From positions 124,001-188,000 of the forward strand of contig NZ_JBDIVE010000002.1 of NCBI RefSeq assembly GCF_039631295.1: DNA of 64,000 bases. Direction: 5' to 3'. The notes below the pieces were generated by a model. It was not told where the DNA came from, ran no database searches, and saw only the letters and a list, made by a program, of their open reading frames with translations. Positions 8,818 through 16,783 of this stretch are shown one piece after another. The DNA comes from Viridibacterium sediminicola. GTDB lineage: Bacteria; Pseudomonadota; Gammaproteobacteria; Burkholderiales; Rhodocyclaceae. Each line of letters begins with the position of its first letter. Position 1 is the stretch's first letter. Both the position numbers and the translations under genes were made by a program.

Positions 8818-9480
8818 ATGAACCTCGCCCTTTTTGATCTCGACAACACCCTGCTGGCCGGCGATTCCGACCACGCCTGGGGGGAATTCATCTGCGCGCG
8901 CGGCGCCGTCGACGCCCAGGCCTACCAGGCGCGCAACAATGCCTTCTACGAGCAGTACAAGGCAGGCACGCTGGACAACAATGCCTTCCTGGCCTTCGTG
9001 CTGGAGCCGCTGGCGCGCCTGACGCGTGGCGAACTCGATGCGCTGCACGCCGATTTCATGCGCGAAGTGATCAGCACCATGATTCTGCCGCAAGGCCAGG
9101 CGCTGATCCGCCAGCACCGCGAAGCCGGCGATCTGGTCGCCATCGTCACCGCCACCAATGCCTTCGTCACCGCGCCGATTGCCCGTGCGCTGGGCGTCGA
9201 ACACCTGATCGCCACCATCCCGGCGCAGGAAGACGGCCGCTTTACCGGCGCGCCGCGTGGCACGCCGGCCTTCAAGGCCGGCAAGATCACCCGCGTCGAA
9301 GCCTGGCTGGAGTCGCTGGCGCTGAACCTGCACAGCTTCCCGCGCAGCTGGTTCTACAGTGATTCGCTCAACGACCTGCCCCTGCTCTCGCGGGTCAGCG
9401 ATCCGGTGGCCGTCGATCCGGACCCGACCTTGCGCCAGCATGCCGAGCAAGCCGGCTGGCCAGTCATCAGCCTGCGCTGA
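8818..9480 (+). CDS. HAD-IB family hydrolase (SerB/CicA-like phosphatase)
   Basis: The 220-aa phosphatase has HAD motif I FDLDNT (Asp7 nucleophile, Asp9 acid/base), motif II in VTATNAF, the motif III Lys near FKAGK, and motif IV DSLNDLPLL. The helical cap lies between residues ~15 and 85, as in the SerB-like IB group. It follows hda by 12 bp in the conserved hda-HAD-pcnB order of betaproteobacteria. The physiological substrate is unknown: relatives include phosphoserine phosphatase-like and lipid phosphate phosphatases. Confidence 0.88.
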   Translation: MNLALFDLDNTLLAGDSDHAWGEFICARGAVDAQAYQARNNAFYEQYKAGTLDNNAFLAFVLEPLARLTRGELDALHADFMREVISTMILPQGQALIRQHREAGDLVAIVTATNAFVTAPIARALGVEHLIATIPAQEDGRFTGAPRGTPAFKAGKITRVEAWLESLALNLHSFPRSWFYSDSLNDLPLLSRVSDPVAVDPDPTLRQHAEQAGWPVISLR

Positions 9481-9549
9481 AAAAGCGCTGCCGGCACGCC
9501 GTGTTCGCGTATTGTCGAAGCCTTCCAATCTCCTCGCACCCAAGCCACC

Positions 9550-10578
9550 TTGCCCGACACTACTGCGGAATCCCTGCTCCAGGCCCTCACCCACGCCCTG
9601 CATGCGCGCAGCGCGCTGATCGCACAGCTGCACGCCGAGCAGACCAATGCCTACCGTCTGTTTCACGGCAGCGTCGAGGGCGTGGCGGGCCTCTGCGTGG
9701 ATCGCTACGGCGAGCTCCTGCTGGTGCAGAGCTTTCATCGCCCGCTGCCGGCGGCCTTGCTCGACACCTTGCGCGCGTTCTACGCGCAGGCGCTGCCCGG
9801 GCTGCAGCTGGTCTATAACGACCGCAGCCAGGCGCATTCACGGATCCGCAACACGCTCGATGCGGCCGAGCAGATCGCCGCCGCGCAAAGCCATGAAATC
9901 AGCGAGGGCGGCGTCAAATACCTGATCCAGGCGCGCCATGGCGGGCAGGACCCGTGGCTGTTCCTCGACCTGCGCGCTGCGCGCCGGCGCGTCATGCAGG
10001 AGGCCGCCGGCAAGCGCCTGCTCAACCTCTTCGCCTACACCTGTGGCGTCGGCGTGGCGGCCGCCTGTGCCGGCGCGGCACAAGTGCTCAATATCGATTT
10101 CGCCGAGGCCAGTCTGGCCGTCGGCAAGCAAAACGCCCAGCTCAACCGCCCGCCCATCGGCGTGCGCTTTCTCAAGAGCGACGCCTTCGCCGCGATGCGC
10201 CAGTTGAGCGGCATCGGCCAGCCGCAGATCGTGCGCGGCAAGCGCCTGCCGCCCTTCCCCAAACTCGACAAGCAAAGCTTCGACCTGGTCTTCCTCGATC
10301 CGCCGCGCTATGCCAAGAGCCCTTTCGGCGTGGTCGACCTGATCAATGACTACCCGGCCGTATTCAAACCGGCCCTGCTGTGCACCGCCGAAGGCGGCAG
10401 CCTGATCTGCAACAATAATGTGGCCGACGTCCGCCGCGACGCCTGGCTGGCGCAGCTCGAACGCAGCGCACTCAAAGCCGGCCGGCCGATTCGCGAGATC
10501 GAATGGATCCAGCCTGACAGCGACTTCCCATGCCGCGACGAACACGTACCGCTGAAGACCGTGCTGCTGCGGGTGTGA
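9550..10578 (+). CDS. Class I SAM-dependent rRNA methyltransferase (RlmI/RlmK-like)
   Basis: Predicted 23S rRNA cytosine-C5 methyltransferase-type enzyme. SAM-binding motif I is LFAYTCGVGVAAA and the catalytic region reads FLDPPRYAKS. The N-terminal part (VAGLCVDRYGELLLVQ) matches the EEHEA-type linker of RlmI, but the PUA domain present in E. coli RlmI is missing, giving 342 rather than ~396 aa. The start is uncertain: TTG 9550 has no clear Shine-Dalgarno sequence. It overlaps the downstream glycosylase gene by 4 bp (GTGA). Confidence 0.82.
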   Translation: MPDTTAESLLQALTHALHARSALIAQLHAEQTNAYRLFHGSVEGVAGLCVDRYGELLLVQSFHRPLPAALLDTLRAFYAQALPGLQLVYNDRSQAHSRIRNTLDAAEQIAAAQSHEISEGGVKYLIQARHGGQDPWLFLDLRAARRRVMQEAAGKRLLNLFAYTCGVGVAAACAGAAQVLNIDFAEASLAVGKQNAQLNRPPIGVRFLKSDAFAAMRQLSGIGQPQIVRGKRLPPFPKLDKQSFDLVFLDPPRYAKSPFGVVDLINDYPAVFKPALLCTAEGGSLICNNNVADVRRDAWLAQLERSALKAGRPIREIEWIQPDSDFPCRDEHVPLKTVLLRV

Positions 10579-11108
10579 GCACGCCAGCCACGCGCCTGCA
10601 GAGCCTGCCGCCGCGCGCCCGCAGCGATGCGCGCCTGCTGATCCTCGGCAGCATGCCGGGCACCGCCTCGCTGCGTGCGCAGCGCTACTACGCCCATCCG
10701 CAGAACCAGTTCTGGCGCCTGCTCGGCGAGCTGCTCGGCTTTGACCCGGCGCTGCCCTATGAAGCACGCATCGACGCCATGCAGCAAGCCGGCATCGCGC
10801 TGTGGGACGTGCTGCACAGCTGCGAGCGGCCGGGCAGCCTGGATGCCGACATCGTCCGCGATTCACTGCAGGTGAATGATTTTGCAGGCTTCTTTGCCGC
10901 ACACCCGCAGATCCAGCATGTCGGCTTCAATGGCGCAGCGGCCGAGCAGCTATTCATGCGCCATGTCGCGCCGCAGCTGGTGTTGCCACAGCCCTTGCGC
11001 TACCGTCGCCTGCCGTCGAGCAGCCCGGCCAATGCGGCGATCAGTGGTGCCGACAAGCTGCACAGCTGGCGCCAACTGATTGACGAAAGCCTAAAAACAC
11101 CACGCTGA
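10575..11108 (+). CDS. DNA-deoxyinosine (hypoxanthine) glycosylase, UDG superfamily
   Basis: The UDG-superfamily enzyme is expected to excise hypoxanthine arising from adenine deamination in DNA. The motif 1 region is LGSMPGTASLRAQRYYAHP followed by NQFWRLL, and the C-terminal motif is LPSSSPANA. I prefer GTG 10575, which overlaps the methyltransferase TGA as GTGA and gives 177 aa; ATG 10530 in the same frame would add 15 residues of low-complexity sequence. Placement between two RNA/DNA-processing genes is unremarkable. Confidence 0.85.
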   Translation: MSTPATRLQSLPPRARSDARLLILGSMPGTASLRAQRYYAHPQNQFWRLLGELLGFDPALPYEARIDAMQQAGIALWDVLHSCERPGSLDADIVRDSLQVNDFAGFFAAHPQIQHVGFNGAAAEQLFMRHVAPQLVLPQPLRYRRLPSSSPANAAISGADKLHSWRQLIDESLKTPR

Positions 11109-11144
11109 GCCAGCTTTGAGCATGCCGGCAGACGCTGAAGCCCG

Positions 11145-11150
11145 TATAAT
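11145..11150 (+). promoter_or_regulatory. Candidate -10 box (TATAAT) of pcnB
   Basis: A perfect TATAAT lies 40 bases before the pcnB start in the 81-bp gap after the glycosylase gene. No convincing -35 box sits 16-18 bases upstream; the nearest TTGAGC is 23 bases away. This is only a tentative promoter. Confidence 0.35.
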
Positions 11151-11189
11151 TCTTTGTTTTACAAGCAAGCAAACCCGGACCCTGCCTGA

Positions 11190-12545
11190 ATGATCCGCAA
11201 ATTGTTGCGCCGCGTTTTCAAGCGCGACCCAAGTAAATCCGCTGAACCGTCCCTGATTCCCGTTGCCCGGCATGGCATCCGTCGTGAGGATCTGACGCCG
11301 GCGGCGCGGCGTGTCTGCGCGACGCTGCAGGAAGCCGGCCACAAGGCCTATGTCGTCGGCGGCGCAGTGCGCGACCTGATCGCCGGCATCCCGCCCAAGG
11401 ATTACGACGTCGCCACCAATGCCACGCCCGAGGAAGTGCGCGCGCTGTTCCGCCGCTCGCGCATCATCGGTCGTCGCTTCAAGATCGTGCACGTGATGGT
11501 CGGCAACGAGACCATCGAAGTCTCGACCTTCCGCGCCCTGCACGACGAAGACACGGTGACCGACGAGCACGGCCGCGTGCTGCATGACAATGTCTATGGC
11601 TCGCAGGCCGAAGACGCTGCACGCCGCGATTTCACGGTCAATGCGCTGTACTACGACCCGGCCGACGAGACGGTGATCGACTACCACGACGGCGTCGCCG
11701 ACCTCAAGGACAAGACCCTGCGCATGATCGGCGACCCGGTGCAGCGCTATCGCGAAGACCCGGTGCGCATGCTGCGCGCCGTGCGTCTGGCGGCCAAGCT
11801 GGGCCTGTCGATCGAAGCGGCCACGCGCAAGCCGATCGGCGAGATCTCCGAACTGCTGGAAAACGTGCCCAGCGCACGCCTCTTCGACGAGATGCTCAAG
11901 CTGCTCACCAGCGGCTATGCTGTGGTCTGCCTCAAGCGCCTGCGCGAAGAGGGTTTGCACAAGGGCCTGCTGCCCTTGCTCGACGTGATCCTCAACCAGC
12001 CGATGGGCGAGAAATTCGTCTGGCTGTCGCTGGAGAACACCGACCAGCGCGTACGCGATGGCAAGCCGATCTCGGCCGGCTTCCTGTTCGCTACCCTGCT
12101 CTGGCACGAGGTGCTGGCCAACTGGAATACCCGCCGCGAAGCCGGCGAGCACAGCACGCCCGCGCTGATGGCGGCGATGAACGAAGTGCTCGAACAACAG
12201 GCCGAGAAGCTCGCCATCACGCGCCGCATCTCGGCCGACATCACCGAGATCTGGGCGCTGCAGCCGCGCTTTGAGCGCCGCTCGGGCAAGATGCCTTATC
12301 GCCTGCTCGAACAGCCGCGTTTCCGCGCCGGTTACGACTTCCTGCGCCTGCGCGCCGAGAGCGGCGAGATCCCGCTGGAGCTGCCGGAGTGGTGGGACAG
12401 CTTCGCCCACAGCCAGCCCGATGCGCGCGAAGCCATGCTGCAACCGGAGCGCGCCGATCCGGCGCGCAAGAAGCGCCGCCGCGTGCGCCGCAAACCCAAG
12501 GCCGAGGGCGCCGGCGAGGCGCCCGCCCAATCCACGAGCGAATAA
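11190..12545 (+). CDS. pcnB: Poly(A) polymerase I
   Basis: Adds 3' poly(A) tails that mark RNAs for decay. The nucleotidyltransferase head shows VVGGAVRDLIAG and the metal-binding DYDVATNATP; the RNA-binding segment RRDFTVNALYYDP and the REDPVRMLRAVRLAAKLG region follow. The C-terminal tail (from ~residue 425) is Arg/Lys-rich, as in other pcnB products. The length of 451 aa is typical and separates it from CCA-adding enzyme. The TAA stop shares one base with the folK ATG. Confidence 0.95.
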   Translation: MIRKLLRRVFKRDPSKSAEPSLIPVARHGIRREDLTPAARRVCATLQEAGHKAYVVGGAVRDLIAGIPPKDYDVATNATPEEVRALFRRSRIIGRRFKIVHVMVGNETIEVSTFRALHDEDTVTDEHGRVLHDNVYGSQAEDAARRDFTVNALYYDPADETVIDYHDGVADLKDKTLRMIGDPVQRYREDPVRMLRAVRLAAKLGLSIEAATRKPIGEISELLENVPSARLFDEMLKLLTSGYAVVCLKRLREEGLHKGLLPLLDVILNQPMGEKFVWLSLENTDQRVRDGKPISAGFLFATLLWHEVLANWNTRREAGEHSTPALMAAMNEVLEQQAEKLAITRRISADITEIWALQPRFERRSGKMPYRLLEQPRFRAGYDFLRLRAESGEIPLELPEWWDSFAHSQPDAREAMLQPERADPARKKRRRVRRKPKAEGAGEAPAQSTSE

Positions 12546-13042
12546 TGCTGCTGCCCACCGTCAGTGCCTGGATCGGTCTGGGCGCCAATATCGGCGCTGA
12601 TCCGGCCGCCGCCGTCCGCGATGCGATGATCGCCATCGGCAAACTGCCGCACTGCCGGCTGCGCGCGCAATCCTCGCTCTACCGTTCGGCACCGGTCGGT
12701 TGCGATCCGCAGCCTGACTACATCAATGCCGTGGTACAGATCGACACCGCGCTGGGCCCGGCCCTGCTGCTCGAAACCCTGCTCGCGCTCGAAAAGAGCT
12801 TCGGCCGCGAACGCAGTTATACCAATGCGCCGCGCACGCTCGACCTCGATGTACTGCTGTTCGCTGATCGCAGCATCAACCAGGCCGGCCTGCAGATTCC
12901 CCACCCGCGCATGCACGAGCGCGCCTTCGTGCTGGCGCCGCTGGCCGAGATCGCGCCGGCGCTGGAAATCCCCGGCCTCGGCCGGGTCGACGCCCTGCTG
13001 GCCAAATTGCAAGACCAAGCCATCGAACGCCTGGGTGTGTAA
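12545..13042 (+). CDS. folK: HPPK, 2-amino-4-hydroxy-6-hydroxymethyldihydropteridine pyrophosphokinase
   Basis: Folate pathway enzyme that transfers pyrophosphate from ATP to hydroxymethyl-dihydropterin. Typical features are GLGANIGADP near the N-terminus, SSLYRSAPVGC, FGRERSYTNAPRTLDLDVLL with the paired acidic residues binding Mg, and IPHPRMHERAFVLAPLAEIAP. Size is 165 aa. ATG 12545 overlaps the pcnB stop by one base and the TAA overlaps the next ATG, so pcnB-folK-DUF486 appear translationally coupled. Confidence 0.96.
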   Translation: MLLPTVSAWIGLGANIGADPAAAVRDAMIAIGKLPHCRLRAQSSLYRSAPVGCDPQPDYINAVVQIDTALGPALLLETLLALEKSFGRERSYTNAPRTLDLDVLLFADRSINQAGLQIPHPRMHERAFVLAPLAEIAPALEIPGLGRVDALLAKLQDQAIERLGV

Positions 13043-13383
13043 TGCCGAACTGGCTGACGACGACCCTGCTGCTGATCGCCTCGAATGTCTTCATGACCTT
13101 CGCCTGGTATGGCCACCTGAAGAACCTGCACAACAAACCCTGGATCGTCGCTGCACTGCTGAGCTGGGGCATTGCGCTGTTCGAATACCTGCTGCAGGTG
13201 CCGGCCAACCGCATCGGCGCGCAGAGCCTGTCGCTCGGTCAGCTGAAGATCCTGCAGGAAGTGATCACCCTGTCGGTCTTCGTGCCCTTCTCGATCTTCT
13301 ACATGCAGCAGCCCTTCAAGCTTGACTACGTGTGGGCCGGACTCTGTATGCTGGGCGCCGTGTATTTCATGTTCCGCGCATAA
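13042..13383 (+). CDS. DMT-type small membrane protein (DUF486 family)
   Basis: The 113-aa protein has about four hydrophobic segments (residues ~5-20, 33-52, 72-88 and 95-112), half of a drug/metabolite-transporter fold, so it probably works as a dimer. FMTFAWYGHLK and FSIFYMQQPFKLDY are characteristic of DUF486. Its start shares a base with the folK stop. Function unknown; the gene is conserved next to folK or pcnB in some relatives. Confidence 0.8.
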   Translation: MPNWLTTTLLLIASNVFMTFAWYGHLKNLHNKPWIVAALLSWGIALFEYLLQVPANRIGAQSLSLGQLKILQEVITLSVFVPFSIFYMQQPFKLDYVWAGLCMLGAVYFMFRA

Positions 13384-13440
13384 GGCGCTGAACCAGGCTG
13401 CGCGGCGCGCACCCCATCTTTCATTCACAGCGGGATCAAG

Positions 13441-14079
13441 ATGCTCGAAAAAGCACGCTACATCGTTGTTGAAGGCCCCATCGGCGCAGGCAAAACCACG
13501 CTGGCCAAGCGCCTGGCCGAGCGCACCGGCGCCAATCTGCTGCTCGAACAGCCGGAAATGAACCCCTTCCTCGGCCGCTTCTACCAGAACATGGAGCGCT
13601 GGGCGCTGCCGACACAGATCGAATTCCTCTACCAGCGCACCGACCTGCTGGCCCAGCTCGAACCGCTGCGCCGCGACGGCCAGCGAGTGATCAGCGACTT
13701 TCTGCTCGAAAAAGATCCGCTGTTCGCCGGCCTGACCCTCGCCGAAGACGAAGAACGCCTCTACCAGCGCCTCTACACCAGCTTCCACCAGCAGGCGCAG
13801 GCGCCGGATCTGGTGGTCTATCTGCAGGCCAAGCCGGAGACCCTGATCGAGCGTGTGCGCCGCCGTGGCATGGATGCCGAGCGACGCATCACCGAGCACT
13901 ATCTGGCGCGGGTGACCGAGCGCTACGCGCAGTTCTTCCACCACTACGACCGCTCGCCGCTATTCATCGTCAATGCGGAACAACTCAATCCGGTCGAGAT
14001 CGAAGAAGACTTCGAGCTGCTCTACAAACGCCTGTTTGCCATGCGCAGCTATCGCGAGTTCTTTGGCTACTCGCAATAA
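13441..14079 (+). CDS. Deoxynucleoside kinase (dNK/dGK family)
   Basis: P-loop kinase of 212 aa with VVEGPIGAGKTT at residues 8-19, the ISDFLLEKD segment equivalent to the ERS/DRS substrate motif region, and a LID-like RRRGMDAERRI. It is expected to phosphorylate deoxynucleosides for salvage. It sits between folK and panB, a conserved betaproteobacterial arrangement. The start at 13441 follows a weak GGATC. Confidence 0.88.
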   Translation: MLEKARYIVVEGPIGAGKTTLAKRLAERTGANLLLEQPEMNPFLGRFYQNMERWALPTQIEFLYQRTDLLAQLEPLRRDGQRVISDFLLEKDPLFAGLTLAEDEERLYQRLYTSFHQQAQAPDLVVYLQAKPETLIERVRRRGMDAERRITEHYLARVTERYAQFFHHYDRSPLFIVNAEQLNPVEIEEDFELLYKRLFAMRSYREFFGYSQ

Positions 14080-14155
14080 AACGCAATGCAAAGGAAGCCC
14101 GCATCTGGGCATGCTGGCACGCACAAATTGGCTTATCCTTTGCGCCCCAATTAAA

Positions 14156-14183
14156 CCCTTCGCGCCGCAGGCGCGCTGAAGGG
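14156..14183 (+). terminator. Hairpin upstream of panB
   Basis: CCCTTC (14156-14161) pairs with GAAGGG (14178-14183), enclosing GCGCC/GGCGC with a short loop, followed by CTTT. It may end the folK-kinase transcript or form part of the panB leader. Confidence 0.45.
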
Positions 14184-14212
14184 CTTTGCAAGCTCTCGGC
14201 AGGAGATTCAAG

Positions 14213-15028
14213 ATGAGCGCCCAAGCAGACCTCAAGGCCCTGAGCCTGTTCGATTTCGGCAAGATGCGCGCCGCCGGCGAGAAGATCACCATGCTCACCT
14301 GCTATGACGCCAGCTTTGCCGCGCTGTGCGAGCAGGCCGGCGTTGACTCGCTGCTGATCGGCGACTCGCTGGGCAATGTGGTTCAGGGGCAGACCAGCAC
14401 CCTGCCGGTGACGCTGGAGCACATGGCTTATCACACCGCCTGTGTGGCGCGCGGCTGCAAGCGCCCCTGGCTGATCGCCGACCTGCCCTTCGGCAGCTAC
14501 CAGGAAAGCCCGCAGCAAGCCCTGCGCAGCGCGGCCGTGCTGATGGCCGCCGGCGCCCACATGGTCAAGCTCGAAGGCGGCGCCTACATGGCCGAGACGG
14601 TGCGCTTCCTGGTCGAACGCGGCATTCCGGTCTGCGCCCACATCGGCTTGACGCCGCAGGCGGTGTTCCAGCTCGGCGGCTATCGCATCCAGGGCAAGAC
14701 CGAGGACAGCGCACAACAGTTGCTCAACGACGCCAGCGCGCTGGAACAAGCTGGCGCGGCGATGATCGTGCTTGAAATGGTGCCTGCCGCGCTGGCCAGC
14801 ACGCTCAGTGCCGCGCGCAGCAGCATGGCCACCATCGGCATCGGCGCGGGCGCCGACACCCACGGCCAGGTGCTGGTGCTGCACGACATGCTGAATATCT
14901 ATCCGGGCCGCAAGGCGCGCTTCGTGCGCAATTTCATGCACGGCGCCGAGAGCATCGAAGCAGCGCTGCGCAGTTATGTGCAGAGCGTCAAAAATGGCAG
15001 CTTCCCCGCCAGCGAGCACAGCTACTGA
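14213..15028 (+). CDS. panB: 3-methyl-2-oxobutanoate hydroxymethyltransferase
   Basis: First committed step of pantothenate synthesis (ketoisovalerate to ketopantoate, using methylene-THF). Landmarks are MLTCYDASFA, LIGDSLGNVVQG, the YHT segment, IADLPFGSYQ, VKLEGG and ICAHIG-like VCAHIGLTPQ, with GIGAG near the C-terminus. Length is 271 aa. ATG 14213 has AGGAG 7 bases upstream; a TTG-initiated extension to 14186 is not needed. panC, its usual neighbour, does not follow. Confidence 0.95.
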   Translation: MSAQADLKALSLFDFGKMRAAGEKITMLTCYDASFAALCEQAGVDSLLIGDSLGNVVQGQTSTLPVTLEHMAYHTACVARGCKRPWLIADLPFGSYQESPQQALRSAAVLMAAGAHMVKLEGGAYMAETVRFLVERGIPVCAHIGLTPQAVFQLGGYRIQGKTEDSAQQLLNDASALEQAGAAMIVLEMVPAALASTLSAARSSMATIGIGAGADTHGQVLVLHDMLNIYPGRKARFVRNFMHGAESIEAALRSYVQSVKNGSFPASEHSY

Positions 15029-15484
15029 TTCTGCAGCGCAGCGTAAATCAGCAAAAACAATAAATATCCCGATACGCATCTTGCGCTATTTCAGCGCTAA
15101 AAATCATGGCCTTGCCGATCTGCGACAGCGGATCGGCAGAATCTTCGCGCTTATAACTTTAGTTTAGCCCGCGCCTTTTTTTGCGACAAATCCGACAGAG
15201 TCGCCAACGCGCCAGGGAAAATAAAAAAGCTGCAAGATCAGCCACCTGCAAAACAAGAATGAGTCCCGCGTGATGAATTCACGCTTTGCACACTATCCTG
15301 ATCAGATTCCGTGCATTATTTCCTTAACGGGACTTGACCCGGTTGAACGAAGCACGCATATTTCGCCCCGCGGGCAGCAATAAAAAATTCAATCTGTCCA
15401 CATCGGGCCTGACTCAGCCAAACACCGGAAACACGGTGTGAGTCTGGAAAAGACCCGTTCAATAAAACAAATTAGGAGACACAC
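15029..15484. other. Intergenic region between panB and the pectate lyase gene
   Basis: A 456-bp AT-richer spacer without a supportable gene. It contains an 8-bp perfect stem TGCCGATC (15113-15120) / GATCGGCA (15131-15138) with a 10-base loop, which could end the panB transcript, then a T-run at 15175-15181. The pectate lyase promoter should lie in the last ~150 bases, but no clear boxes could be assigned. Confidence 0.4.
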
Positions 15485-16690
15485 ATGTTTCGCAAGATTC
15501 TGATCGGCGCGGCGGTGACGCTCGCCGTCTCGGGCGCTCATGCAGCAACCGACTATCCCTCCGGCTACACCAAGTGTGCGCAAGTAGGCAGCACCTGCAC
15601 CATGAGCGGCACCCACAAGGTCGCGCTGGGCAAGTCCGGCTCCTTCGTCTATGCCACGCTGACCGGCAGCTTCACCTGCAGCACCTCGCTGTTCCCGAGC
15701 AACAGCTTCACCTCCAGCGCCTGGTGTTCCTATGACCCGGCCAGCGCTTCGAGCTCCAGCAGCTCTTCGTCGAGCAGCAAGTCCTCGTCCAGCGCCGCAA
15801 CCTCCAGCGCATCGAGCAGCAAGGCTTCGAGCTCGTCGAGCAGCACCTCGACGGCAGGCAGCGCGTCCTGCGTCGCCGGTGCAGTGCTCGATGGTGTGTC
15901 GGTCGATTGCGGCGGCAAGACCATCGGTACTTCCTGCCTGAGCGACACCGAAGGCCAGGCTGCCGTGATCTCGCTGCAGAACGGCGCCACCCTGTCGAAC
16001 GTCCACATCAAGTCGGGCGCCGGCGGTCATGGCATCTCCTGCCTGGCAGGCAACTGCACGCTGAAGAACGTCACCTGGGATGAAGTCTGCGAACACGCTG
16101 CAGGCAACTACTCGGAAGGCGGCACTTTCTCGATCTACGACAGCACTGCGACGCAGATCCTCGACAACGCCTACGAGCATGGCAACAAGCCGGACAAATT
16201 CTTCCAGGACAATGCCTTCAACGCCAAGATGTACGTGCGCAACTTCACGGCCATCATGCAGGCTTCGACCCTGAGCAAGGATTCGCAAGGCAACTCGGTA
16301 ACCACCTACACCAGTGCTGGCAAGATCCTGCGCACCTGCGGTGACTGCTCGTCCAACAAGGGTGGTCGTTCGCTGGATCTGGACGGCCTGACCGTCAAGC
16401 ACGTGGATGCATCCGGCACGCGCGTCTCCGGCCCCGGCCTGGACAGCATCGTCGGCATCAACACCAAGTGGGACAGCAGCGTGCCGAGCGAATTCGCCAT
16501 CTCGGACAAGGCCATCCTGCGCAACCTGACGATCCAGGACTACAAGCTGTCCAGCGACGGCGTGAAGAGCACGCCGAAGGTTTGCGTGACCTACACCGGC
16601 AGCCGCACGCACAATGGTTCAAGCAGCATCGGCCAAGAGTGGGGCACCACCGCCTGCGACGTGAAGACCAGCGACGTAAAGTCGTTCTGA
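15485..16690 (+). CDS. Secreted pectate lyase, PL3-like, with N-terminal Cys-rich module and poly-Ser linker
   Basis: A signal peptide (1-20, ending AHA) is followed by a small module (21-85) with paired cysteines and GKSGSFVY, of a type found at the front of several marine and soil pectinases. Next is a Ser-rich linker (86-127), then a right-handed beta-helix domain with DGVSVDCGGKTIG, the GHGISCLAGNCTLKNV stretch, NAMYVRNF-like strands and RTCGDCS, matching PL3. The family's usual EDA-type motif reads EHA here (VCEHAAG). It is expected to cleave polygalacturonate by beta-elimination outside the cell. RBS AGGAG lies 8 bases upstream. No pectin-degradation operon surrounds it. Confidence 0.8.
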   Translation: MFRKILIGAAVTLAVSGAHAATDYPSGYTKCAQVGSTCTMSGTHKVALGKSGSFVYATLTGSFTCSTSLFPSNSFTSSAWCSYDPASASSSSSSSSSSKSSSSAATSSASSSKASSSSSSTSTAGSASCVAGAVLDGVSVDCGGKTIGTSCLSDTEGQAAVISLQNGATLSNVHIKSGAGGHGISCLAGNCTLKNVTWDEVCEHAAGNYSEGGTFSIYDSTATQILDNAYEHGNKPDKFFQDNAFNAKMYVRNFTAIMQASTLSKDSQGNSVTTYTSAGKILRTCGDCSSNKGGRSLDLDGLTVKHVDASGTRVSGPGLDSIVGINTKWDSSVPSEFAISDKAILRNLTIQDYKLSSDGVKSTPKVCVTYTGSRTHNGSSSIGQEWGTTACDVKTSDVKSF

Positions 16691-16715
16691 TCTGATCGCA
16701 TCCCGCTGTAAATTG

Positions 16716-16746
16716 AGGCCCCCTCGCGAGAGGGGGCCTTTGTTTT
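16716..16746 (+). terminator. Rho-independent terminator of the pectate lyase gene
   Basis: A perfect 10-bp stem, AGGCCCCCTC (16716-16725) with GAGGGGGCCT (16730-16739), is closed by the stable tetraloop GCGA and followed by TTGTTTTG. Confidence 0.9.
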
Positions 16747-16783
16747 GCCCGCCACACGCTTTTCTGCCGGAGCTTCTCAGACC

